From positions 16,083 through 80,082 of the forward strand of contig CAMFND010000150.1 in NCBI GenBank assembly GCA_945965395.1: a DNA stretch of 64,000 nt. The letters are read 5' to 3'. Origin of the DNA: an uncultured Bacteroides sp. Lineage in GTDB: Bacteria > Bacteroidota > Bacteroidia > Bacteroidales > Bacteroidaceae. The notes below the pieces were generated by a model. The model made no database searches and had not been told where the DNA came from. It saw nothing but the letters and a program-made list of their open reading frames with translations. Positions 46,908-55,639 of the stretch are shown here, in pieces (within the stretch, counting starts at the first letter, position 1; the number at the start of each line of letters is the position of its first letter). Position numbers and translations under genes: made by a program.

Positions 46908-47818
46908 TTCTTACTTGCATCAAATAAGCTTTTCTTCTCGTCATCCGTCAGACTGTTATAGCCCGACTTACGCAGTTTGTCCAGAATCCGGTCAATTTCT
47001 GCCTCACGTTCCTTTTTCCGGGCATTGTATTCATAATCCGCCTGGCGTCCTCCGTAGTGCACCTTCATCTTGGGTTTACGCCTCACCGGACGTCCCAAGC
47101 CTGCAAACCAGTCGCACACCAGGTTTATCCATTTTGTGGCATCGTGGCCGCTCTGCAATCCTGCCGCAAACCACCATCCGGCCAGTGCTCCACCCAGATG
47201 TGCAATGTGCCCACCTGCATTCTCAGAAGTCATGAACAGCAAATCGAGTGCCACCATAAACAGAGCCACATATTTCAGACGCACCGTACCGATAAACAGG
47301 AACTGTACCGGATAATTCGGTTCACGTACACTTACCGCCACCACAATGGCCAACACAGAAGCCGAAGCACCCAACAAATAGGAAGAATACACGGCATCCT
47401 GAAAATAAGGAAACACATTATATGCCAGCATATAAAGCAATCCGCCGCAAATACCTCCCAGAAAATAAAGTCCACGCAAGTGCTTCGACGAGAAAAAAGC
47501 CAGAAACAGACGACCGAACCAGAACAGCCACAGCATATTAAACAAGATGTGCAGCACACCGGCATGCATGAACATGTAAGTAATCAGGGTCCAGGGCCTA
47601 CGGATAAAGACCTCCGTCCATGCCGGCAGTTCCAGATAGTTCATCCATGGTGAAGAAGGCACATTGAACAAAGTCAGAAAAATCTGCACCAGTGTCACTG
47701 CCAGAAACACCGCTACGTTCACATACACCAGACGCAGCACAATGTCTCCCTGCTGGAACTTTCTTTTCAAATCAGTAATAAATCCGTCCGCCGCCATTTT
47801 TCTTTCTCCAATAAACAA
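46904..47818 (-). CDS. Rhomboid-family intramembrane protease (start may be 47800)
   Basis: YMFMHAGVLHILFNMLWLFWFG; LLGASASVLAI; GHIAHLGGALAGW. Confidence 0.88.
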   Translation of the reverse strand: MFIGERKMAADGFITDLKRKFQQGDIVLRLVYVNVAVFLAVTLVQIFLTLFNVPSSPWMNYLELPAWTEVFIRRPWTLITYMFMHAGVLHILFNMLWLFWFGRLFLAFFSSKHLRGLYFLGGICGGLLYMLAYNVFPYFQDAVYSSYLLGASASVLAIVVAVSVREPNYPVQFLFIGTVRLKYVALFMVALDLLFMTSENAGGHIAHLGGALAGWWFAAGLQSGHDATKWINLVCDWFAGLGRPVRRKPKMKVHYGGRQADYEYNARKKEREAEIDRILDKLRKSGYNSLTDDEKKSLFDASKK

Positions 47819-48446
47819 TCAGTATCAAGCCGAACAACATACCTCCCAAGTGAGCGAAATGGGCTACTCCATCGTTGCTTCCCAATCCTAAAAGCAACTC
47901 CAGCACCGCATATCCAATCACAAAATACTTCGCCTTGATAGGCACTGGTATCGGGAATACAAACATCTGACTGTTGGGAAACAACATACCAAATGCCAGC
48001 AAAATGCCATACACCGCTCCCGAAGCACCTACGGTAGTCAGCTGGTTCAGGAACGCATCCATAGGAATGATACCCAGTCCCGTATTGACCGAATCGTAAT
48101 TAGACCATACCGCCAGATACTCCACATACTGCACCAACTCTTGAATCAGGCCGGCACCAATACCACAAATCAGGTAATACGTCAGGAAGCGTTTAGGTCC
48201 CCACACCTGTTCCAGCACCCGTCCGAACATCCATACCGCAAACATATTGAAGAAGATATGCGAGAAATTGGCATGCATGAACATGTAAGTGATAAGCTGC
48301 CCCAGGTTAAAATCCGAAGCCAGGAAAAAGTGAAGACCCAGCATATTTTCTATATCCACTCCGTATTTCCGGGCCACAAACATCCCGAAGAAACAGAGCA
48401 CATTGATAATAAGCAGGTTTTTCGTTACTGTTGGAAGATTATTCAT
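47772..48446 (-). CDS. Rhomboid-family intramembrane serine protease
   Basis: YMFMHANFSHIFFNMFAVWMFG; TVGASGAVYGILLAFG; VAHFAHLGGMLFG. Confidence 0.93.
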   Translation of the reverse strand: MNNLPTVTKNLLIINVLCFFGMFVARKYGVDIENMLGLHFFLASDFNLGQLITYMFMHANFSHIFFNMFAVWMFGRVLEQVWGPKRFLTYYLICGIGAGLIQELVQYVEYLAVWSNYDSVNTGLGIIPMDAFLNQLTTVGASGAVYGILLAFGMLFPNSQMFVFPIPVPIKAKYFVIGYAVLELLLGLGSNDGVAHFAHLGGMLFGLILIVYWRKKNGGGRIYY

Positions 48447-48512
48447 ATTGTTAAATCATTGATTCAGTTACAAATGTACAACATAAAATCGGGTTTGAAG
48501 GAATATGTATCC

Positions 48513-49163
48513 TTAAATTTCATTGAACGCACGCACCGAGTCACGCAGCACCAGCAAGCTTTCCGGTCCCATATTGAACAGCAGGTCAATCACACTGAGA
48601 TTAGGCAGAAAACCCAGCTTCTGGTCAAACACCTGATAATAAGGTTTGGGAAAGAATGCCTTGTCCGCCTCCCGATAATCCCGTTTGGGATGAATCAGCT
48701 CCCGGAAATCATCGGCACATTCCACCTCCGGCATGTATTCCTCGGTAGGTATCAGGCGAGGCTCCATGTCTATCTGCCGGCACACCCACTCACACAGTTC
48801 CAGGTTAAAGTCAAACAGAAATTCATATTTCTGCTCAAAGAACCGATGAAACTCATCCGCATAGTAATCAAAAAAAGGACTATGCTTGTAAGCGGCTACA
48901 AACGCATTCCAGTGCACATGCCGCCAGTTGCCATGGTCTGAAATACGTACATCCTTCATCACACACTTCAGGTCGTCACTCTTTTCCGTCGGAATGGTCA
49001 GTGCCAACGGCCCGTCGGCCGATGCAATCACACACCGGTTGCGGTAAGTCTGCTTCATATAATGGTCATAACGCTCCACATGCACCGAAGGATAAGCAAA
49101 AAGTTTGGTATAATATTCTACGGGAGCCAGATAGGCCGACCCCAAAATCACTTCATTCTTCAT
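48513..49163 (-). CDS. WbqC-family protein
   Basis: LGSAYLAPVEYYTKLFAYPSVHVERYDHYMKQTYRNRCVIASADGPLALTIP. Confidence 0.85.
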   Translation of the reverse strand: MKNEVILGSAYLAPVEYYTKLFAYPSVHVERYDHYMKQTYRNRCVIASADGPLALTIPTEKSDDLKCVMKDVRISDHGNWRHVHWNAFVAAYKHSPFFDYYADEFHRFFEQKYEFLFDFNLELCEWVCRQIDMEPRLIPTEEYMPEVECADDFRELIHPKRDYREADKAFFPKPYYQVFDQKLGFLPNLSVIDLLFNMGPESLLVLRDSVRAFNEI

Positions 49164-49179
49164 TCTTTCTTAGTTTATG

Positions 49180-50097
49180 TCATTGCACCCGCTGCCAGAA
49201 GCGCCCCTTCCGCGAAGAGTACCAGATGCGCCAGGCCTTCCCTATCAGGTGGTCCTCCGGCACGAACCCGAACAAGCGGGAATCACAAATATTCACCGGG
49301 TCATTGGAAGCCACCCAGTAATAATCCTTGCCAAACGTATAAGCCTCCACGGGCTTTCCCTTCACATACAACGTATCGTGACGAACCTCTGCAGGCTGGT
49401 GTTCATGCACCACAATCGTATTGCAGAGCAAGGTCACATTCCAGGGATACACCTTCACCGGAACACCTTTTGCCGGAATCACATACGGATGCACTTCCGT
49501 TTGGTTCTTTTCATCCAGCGGCACAAGCGGAATCCGCCCCTCCAGTTTCTGCGAAATCAAGTAATATTCATATTGGCTGAAACTCCGTATATATCCCCCG
49601 TCGGAAGTATATCCGGCCAGCGTATTTCCTTTGATGCCCAGCACCGACAGCACGGCCAGCATCAAGTCTTCTGAGGATACCGGATAAGCATACAGCGATT
49701 TGGCGTCCGGACTGAGCACCTCTCCGCCTACCCAGTTCAGGTCGGCATCCAGCATCAGCGTATCTCCCGGCGTACCGATGCAGCGGCTGATGAACAGCTC
49801 TCTCCACTCTATTCCTTTCTCCACCTGCTGGGGATGAGGGTTATTGAACAAGAGAATATCCCCCTTCTCCGCACGCGAAGATGCCAGCCGATGATAGCCG
49901 AAAAGCGAACAAAAAGGCAAACGCAGCCCGTAGCTCCACTTGTTGACCAGAATCCGTTCTCCCTGATAAAGAGAATTTTCCATCCCGGAAGAAGGAATTA
50001 CACAAGTCGTCACAAGCAGGGTCCGCACCAGCCATACGGTCAACACCGTCAGGCCGGCCGCTCTCAACCACCACCATCCGGACTTTCCTTTGTTCAT
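49180..50097 (-). CDS. Signal peptidase I-like S26 protein lacking the canonical Lys
   Basis: CVIPSSGMENSLYQGERILVNKWSYG; LFISRCIGTPGDTLML; SNDPVNICDSRLFGFVPEDHLIGKAW. Confidence 0.88.
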   Translation of the reverse strand: MNKGKSGWWWLRAAGLTVLTVWLVRTLLVTTCVIPSSGMENSLYQGERILVNKWSYGLRLPFCSLFGYHRLASSRAEKGDILLFNNPHPQQVEKGIEWRELFISRCIGTPGDTLMLDADLNWVGGEVLSPDAKSLYAYPVSSEDLMLAVLSVLGIKGNTLAGYTSDGGYIRSFSQYEYYLISQKLEGRIPLVPLDEKNQTEVHPYVIPAKGVPVKVYPWNVTLLCNTIVVHEHQPAEVRHDTLYVKGKPVEAYTFGKDYYWVASNDPVNICDSRLFGFVPEDHLIGKAWRIWYSSRKGRFWQRVQ

Positions 50098-50100
50098 AGA

Positions 50101-51531
50101 TTATTTAATGGAATCCACAAACTTAAACAGACGGTTCCAGCGAATCTTTCCGTCAAACCAGCCACGATCCTGGTTCAGCGACAGCCAGATAAAAATAGGT
50201 TTACCCACAATGTGGTCTTCCGGCACGAAGCCCCAGAAACGTGAATCGGCCGAATTATGACGGTTGTCACCCATCATCCAGTAATAATCCATCTTGAAGG
50301 TGTATTTTGTCGTTTCCTGTCCGTTGATGTAGATTTTTCCGTCTTTGACCTCCAGGCTGTTACCCTCGTAGTTCTTGATCGGACGTTCATACATGGGCAG
50401 GTTATCCAGTGTCAGGTCTATGGTAGCCCCCTTCTTCGGAATCCATATCGGACCGTAGTTATCTACTGTCCAGCCTGTCAGCTTGTTATCCGGATACAGT
50501 CCGCCCGCATCATCATCCGGCACGTTTTCAATGGAAGTTACCAAATCCTTCCGTGCCAGCAAGGCAGCCTTCGCCTTCTCAGTCAACGGCATGTTATATA
50601 CCGATTCCTCCGTATAATAAGCCATCAAATCCTCCTGGCTGATACCCAGTTCATGACATAAATCCTCCGGCAGCATGCCCTTGGTATGCACGAAATAACG
50701 ATACTGTACATTATCCGGTTCCTTGTTGGCCTTACCGTTCAGGTAAATAATCCGGTTTTTGATTTCCAGTGTCTGGCCCGGCATACCCACACAACGCTTC
50801 ACATAATTCTCTCTCCGGTCTACAGGACGGGTAATCACCTCACCATACAGCTGCGGATTTTCGTCAATATACTTGCGTCCTACCGAGTAATAATAATCAT
50901 ACACATCCCGTTGCTGCTCCAGGTTCAGGCTGGCCAGGTCAATAGGCTGCGAAAGTTGCTTGCCGATGGCATAGCTCATGCGATAGATATCTTCTGCCGG
51001 ATTGCCGGTAGCCACCGTATCCCCTGCCGGGAAGTTGAACACCACGATGTCATTCAGCTGCACCTCTCCCAGTCCGGCCACCCGTTTGTAATCCCACTTC
51101 GGCCATTCCAGATACGACTTACAGTTGAACACCGGCAGCGTATGCTGCGTCAGCGGCATGTGGAGCGGTGTCTGCGGAATACGGGCACCATAACTCATCT
51201 TGCTTACAAACAGATAGTCGCCCACCAACAGCGATTTCTCCAGCGACGAAGAAGGAATCACGTAGTTCTGAAAGAAGTACAGATTCACAAAATAGACTGC
51301 CACCAGCGCAAACACGATGGCATCCACCCAGCCCATCACCGTCAGCACGGTCTTGTTGGTCGATTTCTTCCACCATGTCCAGGGAATCTTTTTGGAAATA
51401 TATGCGTCAAAGATGAACGGAACCACTACCAGTCCCAGCCAGCTTTTCAACCAAATCAGAAAAATCAGGTAAAGCACCAGCACTATGCCGAACTTTATCC
51501 ATTGTTTACGCGATGCCTGTATCATACTCAA
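50101..51531 (-). CDS. lepB: Signal peptidase I
   Basis: YVIPSSSLEKSLLVGDYLFVSKMSYG; NYVKRCVGMPGQTLEI; MMGDNRHNSADSRFWGFVPEDHIVGKP. Confidence 0.95.
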   Translation of the reverse strand: MSMIQASRKQWIKFGIVLVLYLIFLIWLKSWLGLVVVPFIFDAYISKKIPWTWWKKSTNKTVLTVMGWVDAIVFALVAVYFVNLYFFQNYVIPSSSLEKSLLVGDYLFVSKMSYGARIPQTPLHMPLTQHTLPVFNCKSYLEWPKWDYKRVAGLGEVQLNDIVVFNFPAGDTVATGNPAEDIYRMSYAIGKQLSQPIDLASLNLEQQRDVYDYYYSVGRKYIDENPQLYGEVITRPVDRRENYVKRCVGMPGQTLEIKNRIIYLNGKANKEPDNVQYRYFVHTKGMLPEDLCHELGISQEDLMAYYTEESVYNMPLTEKAKAALLARKDLVTSIENVPDDDAGGLYPDNKLTGWTVDNYGPIWIPKKGATIDLTLDNLPMYERPIKNYEGNSLEVKDGKIYINGQETTKYTFKMDYYWMMGDNRHNSADSRFWGFVPEDHIVGKPIFIWLSLNQDRGWFDGKIRWNRLFKFVDSIK

Positions 51532-52283
51532 AACTGAAATAAATCATTCATACCTAAGAAGCCCTGGTGCGCAGCCGTATATTCCGCAGCCAGCACCGCT
51601 CCCAATGCAAACCCCTTGCGGTTCTTTGCGTCGTGTGTAATCACGATAGAATCAGCCTCCGATTCATATTTGATGGTATGAATACCCGGCACTTCCCCTT
51701 CGCGGATGGCACTCACGGGCAATTCATCCGGTGCACAGTCGGTCGTACCTGTCACCGTACCGTCGGGAGCGGTCAGTGTGCCCATCACCCATTTCTGCTT
51801 GCGATCCAGGTTTTCCAGAATCCCTTCAGCCAGCGTAATGGCCGTACCACTCGGGGCATCCAGCTTGTGCACGTGGTGAGTTTCTACCATCGACACATCG
51901 TAGTTCGGGAACTGGTTCATAATCTTTGCCAGGTACTTGTTCACCGCCGCAAAGATAGCCACACCCAAGCTGAAGTTAGACGACCAGAACAGCGTCTTAC
52001 CTTCCTCCTGGCACAGACGGCGCATCTCTTCGCCATGCTCTCCCATCCATCCGGTGCTGCCCGATACCACTTTCACCCCATTCTTGAACGCCTCCAGACA
52101 GTTGCCGTAAGCCACTGAAGGAGCCGTAAATTCAATGGCCACATCGGCCGAACGGAAAGCCTCCGAAGCAAAATCTTCCCGATTATTTATATCAATGATA
52201 CTCACAATTTCATGACCTCTGGAAAGGGCAATCTTTTCAATTTCCTTTCCCATCTTTCCATATCCAATTAATGCAATTTTCAT
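51528..52283 (-). CDS. dapB: 4-hydroxy-tetrahydrodipicolinate reductase
   Basis: MKIALIGYGKMGKEIEKIA; VETHHVHKLDAPSGTAITLAE. Confidence 0.95.
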   Translation of the reverse strand: MKIALIGYGKMGKEIEKIALSRGHEIVSIIDINNREDFASEAFRSADVAIEFTAPSVAYGNCLEAFKNGVKVVSGSTGWMGEHGEEMRRLCQEEGKTLFWSSNFSLGVAIFAAVNKYLAKIMNQFPNYDVSMVETHHVHKLDAPSGTAITLAEGILENLDRKQKWVMGTLTAPDGTVTGTTDCAPDELPVSAIREGEVPGIHTIKYESEADSIVITHDAKNRKGFALGAVLAAEYTAAHQGFLGMNDLFQF

Positions 52284-52306
52284 AATTCTGATGATAATTT
52301 TATTCG

Positions 52307-52314
52307 CAAAGATA
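52307..52314 (-). promoter_or_regulatory. Candidate -7 element (TATCTTTG) for the dapB-lepB operon
   Basis: caaagata on + strand ~24 nt upstream of the dapB ATG. Confidence 0.5.
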
Positions 52315-52366
52315 GTGTTTTTCAGTATTAATCATTACATTTACCCAACATTTACAGCTCGTTAAC

Positions 52367-53638
52367 ATGGAACATCTACTCCAGTTTGTATGGAAACACA
52401 AGCTTTTTCCGCTCACTCCGCTGCATACCACGCAAGGACAAACCGTGGAAGTCATTGACCCCGGACTCCCCAATCCCGATGCAGGACCCGACTTTTTCAA
52501 TGCGAAAATCAAGATAGACGGCATTCTGTGGGTGGGAAATGTAGAAATCCACGTGCATGCTTCCGACTGGAAACGCCACCACCATCATCAGGACCGCGCC
52601 TACGACTCTGTGATTCTGCATGTGGCTTCCGACATCGATGCCGAAACCTTCCGCACCGACGGCACACCCATCCCGCAAATGGAGCTGCACTATCCGCCCT
52701 ACCTGTTAGACAACTACCGCGAGCTGATTGAAACCAGCCATTACCCGGCCTGCTACCGCCTCATCCCTCGCCTGTCCAAACTCCTGCTCCACAGCTGGCT
52801 CTCCTGCCTGCAGACCGAACGCTTCGAACAGAAGACACAGCGCATCCAGGCCCAGCTTACCCAAAGCAAAGGCGACTGGGAACAAGCCTTTTTCCTCACC
52901 TTGGCCCGCAACTTCGGTTTCGGCACCAACAGCGATGCCTTCGAACAATGGGCACAGACCATTCCCTTGCAAGCCGTCAACAAGCACCGCGATAATCTTT
53001 TTCAGATAGAAGCCATTTTTTTCGGGCAGGCCGGCCTGTTGCAGGAACTCCCGTCCGACGACTATTCCGCCCAGCTTACCAAGGAATACGCCTACCTGGC
53101 CCACAAATTCGAGCTACAGCCCTCCGAACACCTTCGGTGGAAAATGCTCCGCATGCGTCCGGGCAACTTTCCGCACGTACGCATCGCCCAGCTGGCCAAC
53201 CTCTACCACCGTTCCCAGGGCATGCTCTCCCAGTTGCTGCTGGCCTCTACGGTGAAAGAACTGCGCGACCTGCTGCGTGGAGGTACCTCCCTTTACTGGC
53301 TGACGCACTACGTTTTCGGCGAACCCTCGCCTGCCCGTCCGAAAACCCTCAGCGACGCCTCCATCGACCTGCTGATTATCAATACCGTGGTTCCCTTCCT
53401 CTATGCTTACGGCAAGCACAAAGGCGAGGAACGACTCACCGAACGTGCCGGCAACCTGCTGGAGCAACTCAAACCGGAAAACAACTACATCATCCGGCTG
53501 TGGAAAGAATGTGGTCTGCAAGCCGCCCATGCCGGCGACAGTCAGGCACTCATCCAGCTCAAAAAGAATTACTGCGACACCAAGAAATGTCTGTTCTGCC
53601 GCATCGGATACGAATATTTCAAGAAAAAAGAAGGTTAA
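52367..53638 (+). CDS. DUF2851-family protein
   Basis: MEHLLQFVWKHKLFPLTPLHTTQGQTVEVIDPGLPNPDAGPDFFNAKIKIDG; C-terminal CLFCRIGYEYFK. Confidence 0.82.
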   Translation: MEHLLQFVWKHKLFPLTPLHTTQGQTVEVIDPGLPNPDAGPDFFNAKIKIDGILWVGNVEIHVHASDWKRHHHHQDRAYDSVILHVASDIDAETFRTDGTPIPQMELHYPPYLLDNYRELIETSHYPACYRLIPRLSKLLLHSWLSCLQTERFEQKTQRIQAQLTQSKGDWEQAFFLTLARNFGFGTNSDAFEQWAQTIPLQAVNKHRDNLFQIEAIFFGQAGLLQELPSDDYSAQLTKEYAYLAHKFELQPSEHLRWKMLRMRPGNFPHVRIAQLANLYHRSQGMLSQLLLASTVKELRDLLRGGTSLYWLTHYVFGEPSPARPKTLSDASIDLLIINTVVPFLYAYGKHKGEERLTERAGNLLEQLKPENNYIIRLWKECGLQAAHAGDSQALIQLKKNYCDTKKCLFCRIGYEYFKKKEG

Positions 53639-53679
53639 AAACCCTTCTCACCCCTTACACACGAATCTTTCATTAAATC

Positions 53680-53767
53680 AGTACTTCCTTGGCAGTACTC
53701 TAATACTTTCCTTGGAGTACTACAGTACTTTCGTGGAAGTACTCAAGTACTGACAAGAAAGTACTGA
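53680..53767. repeat. Tandem array of four 22-bp units (AGTACTTCC-TGGcAGTACT type)
   Basis: Units start at 53680, 53702, 53724, 53746, each exactly 22 bp. Confidence 0.9.
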
Positions 53768-53837
53768 AAGCTATTAAATCTGTATTTCTCAATATGTTAC
53801 AGAAATTTATAGAAAATCCATCCCTTTCAAAGAAAAA

Positions 53838-54464
53838 TCATTTCCGTCTTGACAAAGGAATATAGACCGAACACTCCCAGCCTGAAAGTCGGTTACGCAA
53901 GAAAGGAGACATATTGAACTTCCTTGTCATCCCCCATTTGTATTGCACAGCTACTTCCATGAATCTGAAGTCATACGCCAACCTTGCAAATATCGGCAAG
54001 TCGAAGAAACTTTTGTCATAAAAATAAAAAGTAGGCTCCACTCCTACCGACAGATTCAATCCTCGAAACAGGTACCGTCCCACACTTCCAGCAAAAGATG
54101 CCGACCACAGATTACGGATTCCTTCTCCGCCCACATACGTCGTATGCACGTCAGAAGAAAGATAACGGAATCCATAGCTGTAACGGCCATATCTTGCCGA
54201 TAACGACAAGTCGAAGAACCAGCCGGTATCCGGACGATTCAGCCGCCAGCGGTATCCGGCGCCCAAAGTAAAATCAGCCCCCAAACGGGAGTTTGCCAAA
54301 TCGAAAGGCGGTAATCCTTTCTCCGGTGAAACCATCTGGTAGTTTACGGTATTTTTCCCTCCATAAAGCACTAGGCCTGAAGAACGGAGCATCTGTGCAC
54401 GAACTGTCATCCATAAAAAGAAAAGGAATAAGAAAAAAGATAATCGTTTCATACTGATTTCCAA
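53838..54464 (-). CDS. Hypothetical outer-membrane beta-barrel-like protein
   Basis: Signal peptide; alternating aromatic barrel-like strands (LGAGYRWRLNRPDTGWFFDLSLSARYGRYSYGFRYL). Confidence 0.65.
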   Translation of the reverse strand: MEISMKRLSFFLFLFFLWMTVRAQMLRSSGLVLYGGKNTVNYQMVSPEKGLPPFDLANSRLGADFTLGAGYRWRLNRPDTGWFFDLSLSARYGRYSYGFRYLSSDVHTTYVGGEGIRNLWSASFAGSVGRYLFRGLNLSVGVEPTFYFYDKSFFDLPIFARLAYDFRFMEVAVQYKWGMTRKFNMSPFLRNRLSGWECSVYIPLSRRK

Positions 54465-54496
54465 TTAGCGTTATTATTTTTAATCTGGTTTCTGTT

Positions 54497-55633
54497 TTAT
54501 TTGCTTAACGATTCATCATTCAGCGAAATAAACGGGTGATTCTTTTTTATCGAATCCACATTATATTCAACATTAAACACTGCATGGTCAAAATCTGATT
54601 GTGTTTCAGACTCTGACAGTTCCATCCACTCCGTTTGCCGCAAGCAGCAACCACCTACCAGTCCGAAACCGTTCTCCACATTGGTGTAAGTAGCCCGCAT
54701 AGGAGCCAGCTCCACATTACCCAGTTCATTATTCTTCTGCTCATTAAGTGATTTCAAATAACGGTAGAACTCTTCAGACAGACTATATAAATAAACCTTA
54801 TATTGCTTTCTGTTTATAAAAGTTTCATCTTGAATAGAAGTCTTGTAATCAGGTATGTAAGTCATATTCAGGCGAAGTGTGTAATTCTTTCCCTGAATTT
54901 TCTCATCGCTCCAAAAATACAGATTCTGATAGTACGCATAGTTTCCCATAAAAATGTCATCCAAACCAGAAGAAGCATCCAACATTGGCTCATCACTCCA
55001 GTCCATATAAGCAGAAGACGGTTTGCCATAATGCACCTCCGAAGTCCCCTCTTTCCAATACTTCACCCTTTCTTTGACCGTTACCGCATAGTAATTTTCA
55101 ATCTTTGCATAATCGGTAAAATTTATCTGAAGCTGGAGCACACTCAACTCAGAGGGTTTTCGTTCTATTTTAACAGCGTTTAAGGGGAAAGGAGCAGGAA
55201 TAATGGTAAAGGCAGATACTGCTTTCACCCCTTCTACCGAAGCTGTAAGCCGGACACGGTCACTCGTCTCATAGGGCTGCACCACATAATAACTTTTGGC
55301 GGGAACTCCCGGCAATGAATCCTCTGTCCACAACAAAGGAACAGCAATGTCATTCACTTCCAGCCTGATGTCCCTGCCCTTTAATCCATACATTCTCATG
55401 CCTTTGTCATAAACCGGAAGACTGTGCGAAAGACGTACCACCGTAGTATCACCACTTCCAGGATAACTATATACCGTTAATTTAGGAACCTCTGAAATTT
55501 CATCCAAGTCAAAATGATACACACAAGATGACAACAGACTGAAGGCTGCAAGTATTATTATGAGATTCTGTTTGTTTAAATGCATAAATACAATGTTTAG
55601 GAATTTGTTATAATCAATGACATTCCAATGCAT
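54497..55633 (-). CDS. DUF4249-like lipoprotein
   Basis: LLSSCVYHFDLDEISEVPKLTVYSYPGSGDTTVVRLSHSLPV; adjacent to TonB receptor. Confidence 0.75.
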   Translation of the reverse strand: MHWNVIDYNKFLNIVFMHLNKQNLIIILAAFSLLSSCVYHFDLDEISEVPKLTVYSYPGSGDTTVVRLSHSLPVYDKGMRMYGLKGRDIRLEVNDIAVPLLWTEDSLPGVPAKSYYVVQPYETSDRVRLTASVEGVKAVSAFTIIPAPFPLNAVKIERKPSELSVLQLQINFTDYAKIENYYAVTVKERVKYWKEGTSEVHYGKPSSAYMDWSDEPMLDASSGLDDIFMGNYAYYQNLYFWSDEKIQGKNYTLRLNMTYIPDYKTSIQDETFINRKQYKVYLYSLSEEFYRYLKSLNEQKNNELGNVELAPMRATYTNVENGFGLVGGCCLRQTEWMELSESETQSDFDHAVFNVEYNVDSIKKNHPFISLNDESLSK

Positions 55634-55639
55634 GCCGAT

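Noticed and set aside
48141-48941. 266-aa plus-strand ORF crossing the rhomboid/WbqC boundary
   Set aside because: Antisense to two supported genes; no domain-like sequence.
50686-51537. 283-aa plus-strand ORF antisense to lepB
   Set aside because: His/Gln/Arg-rich shadow of a well-supported CDS.
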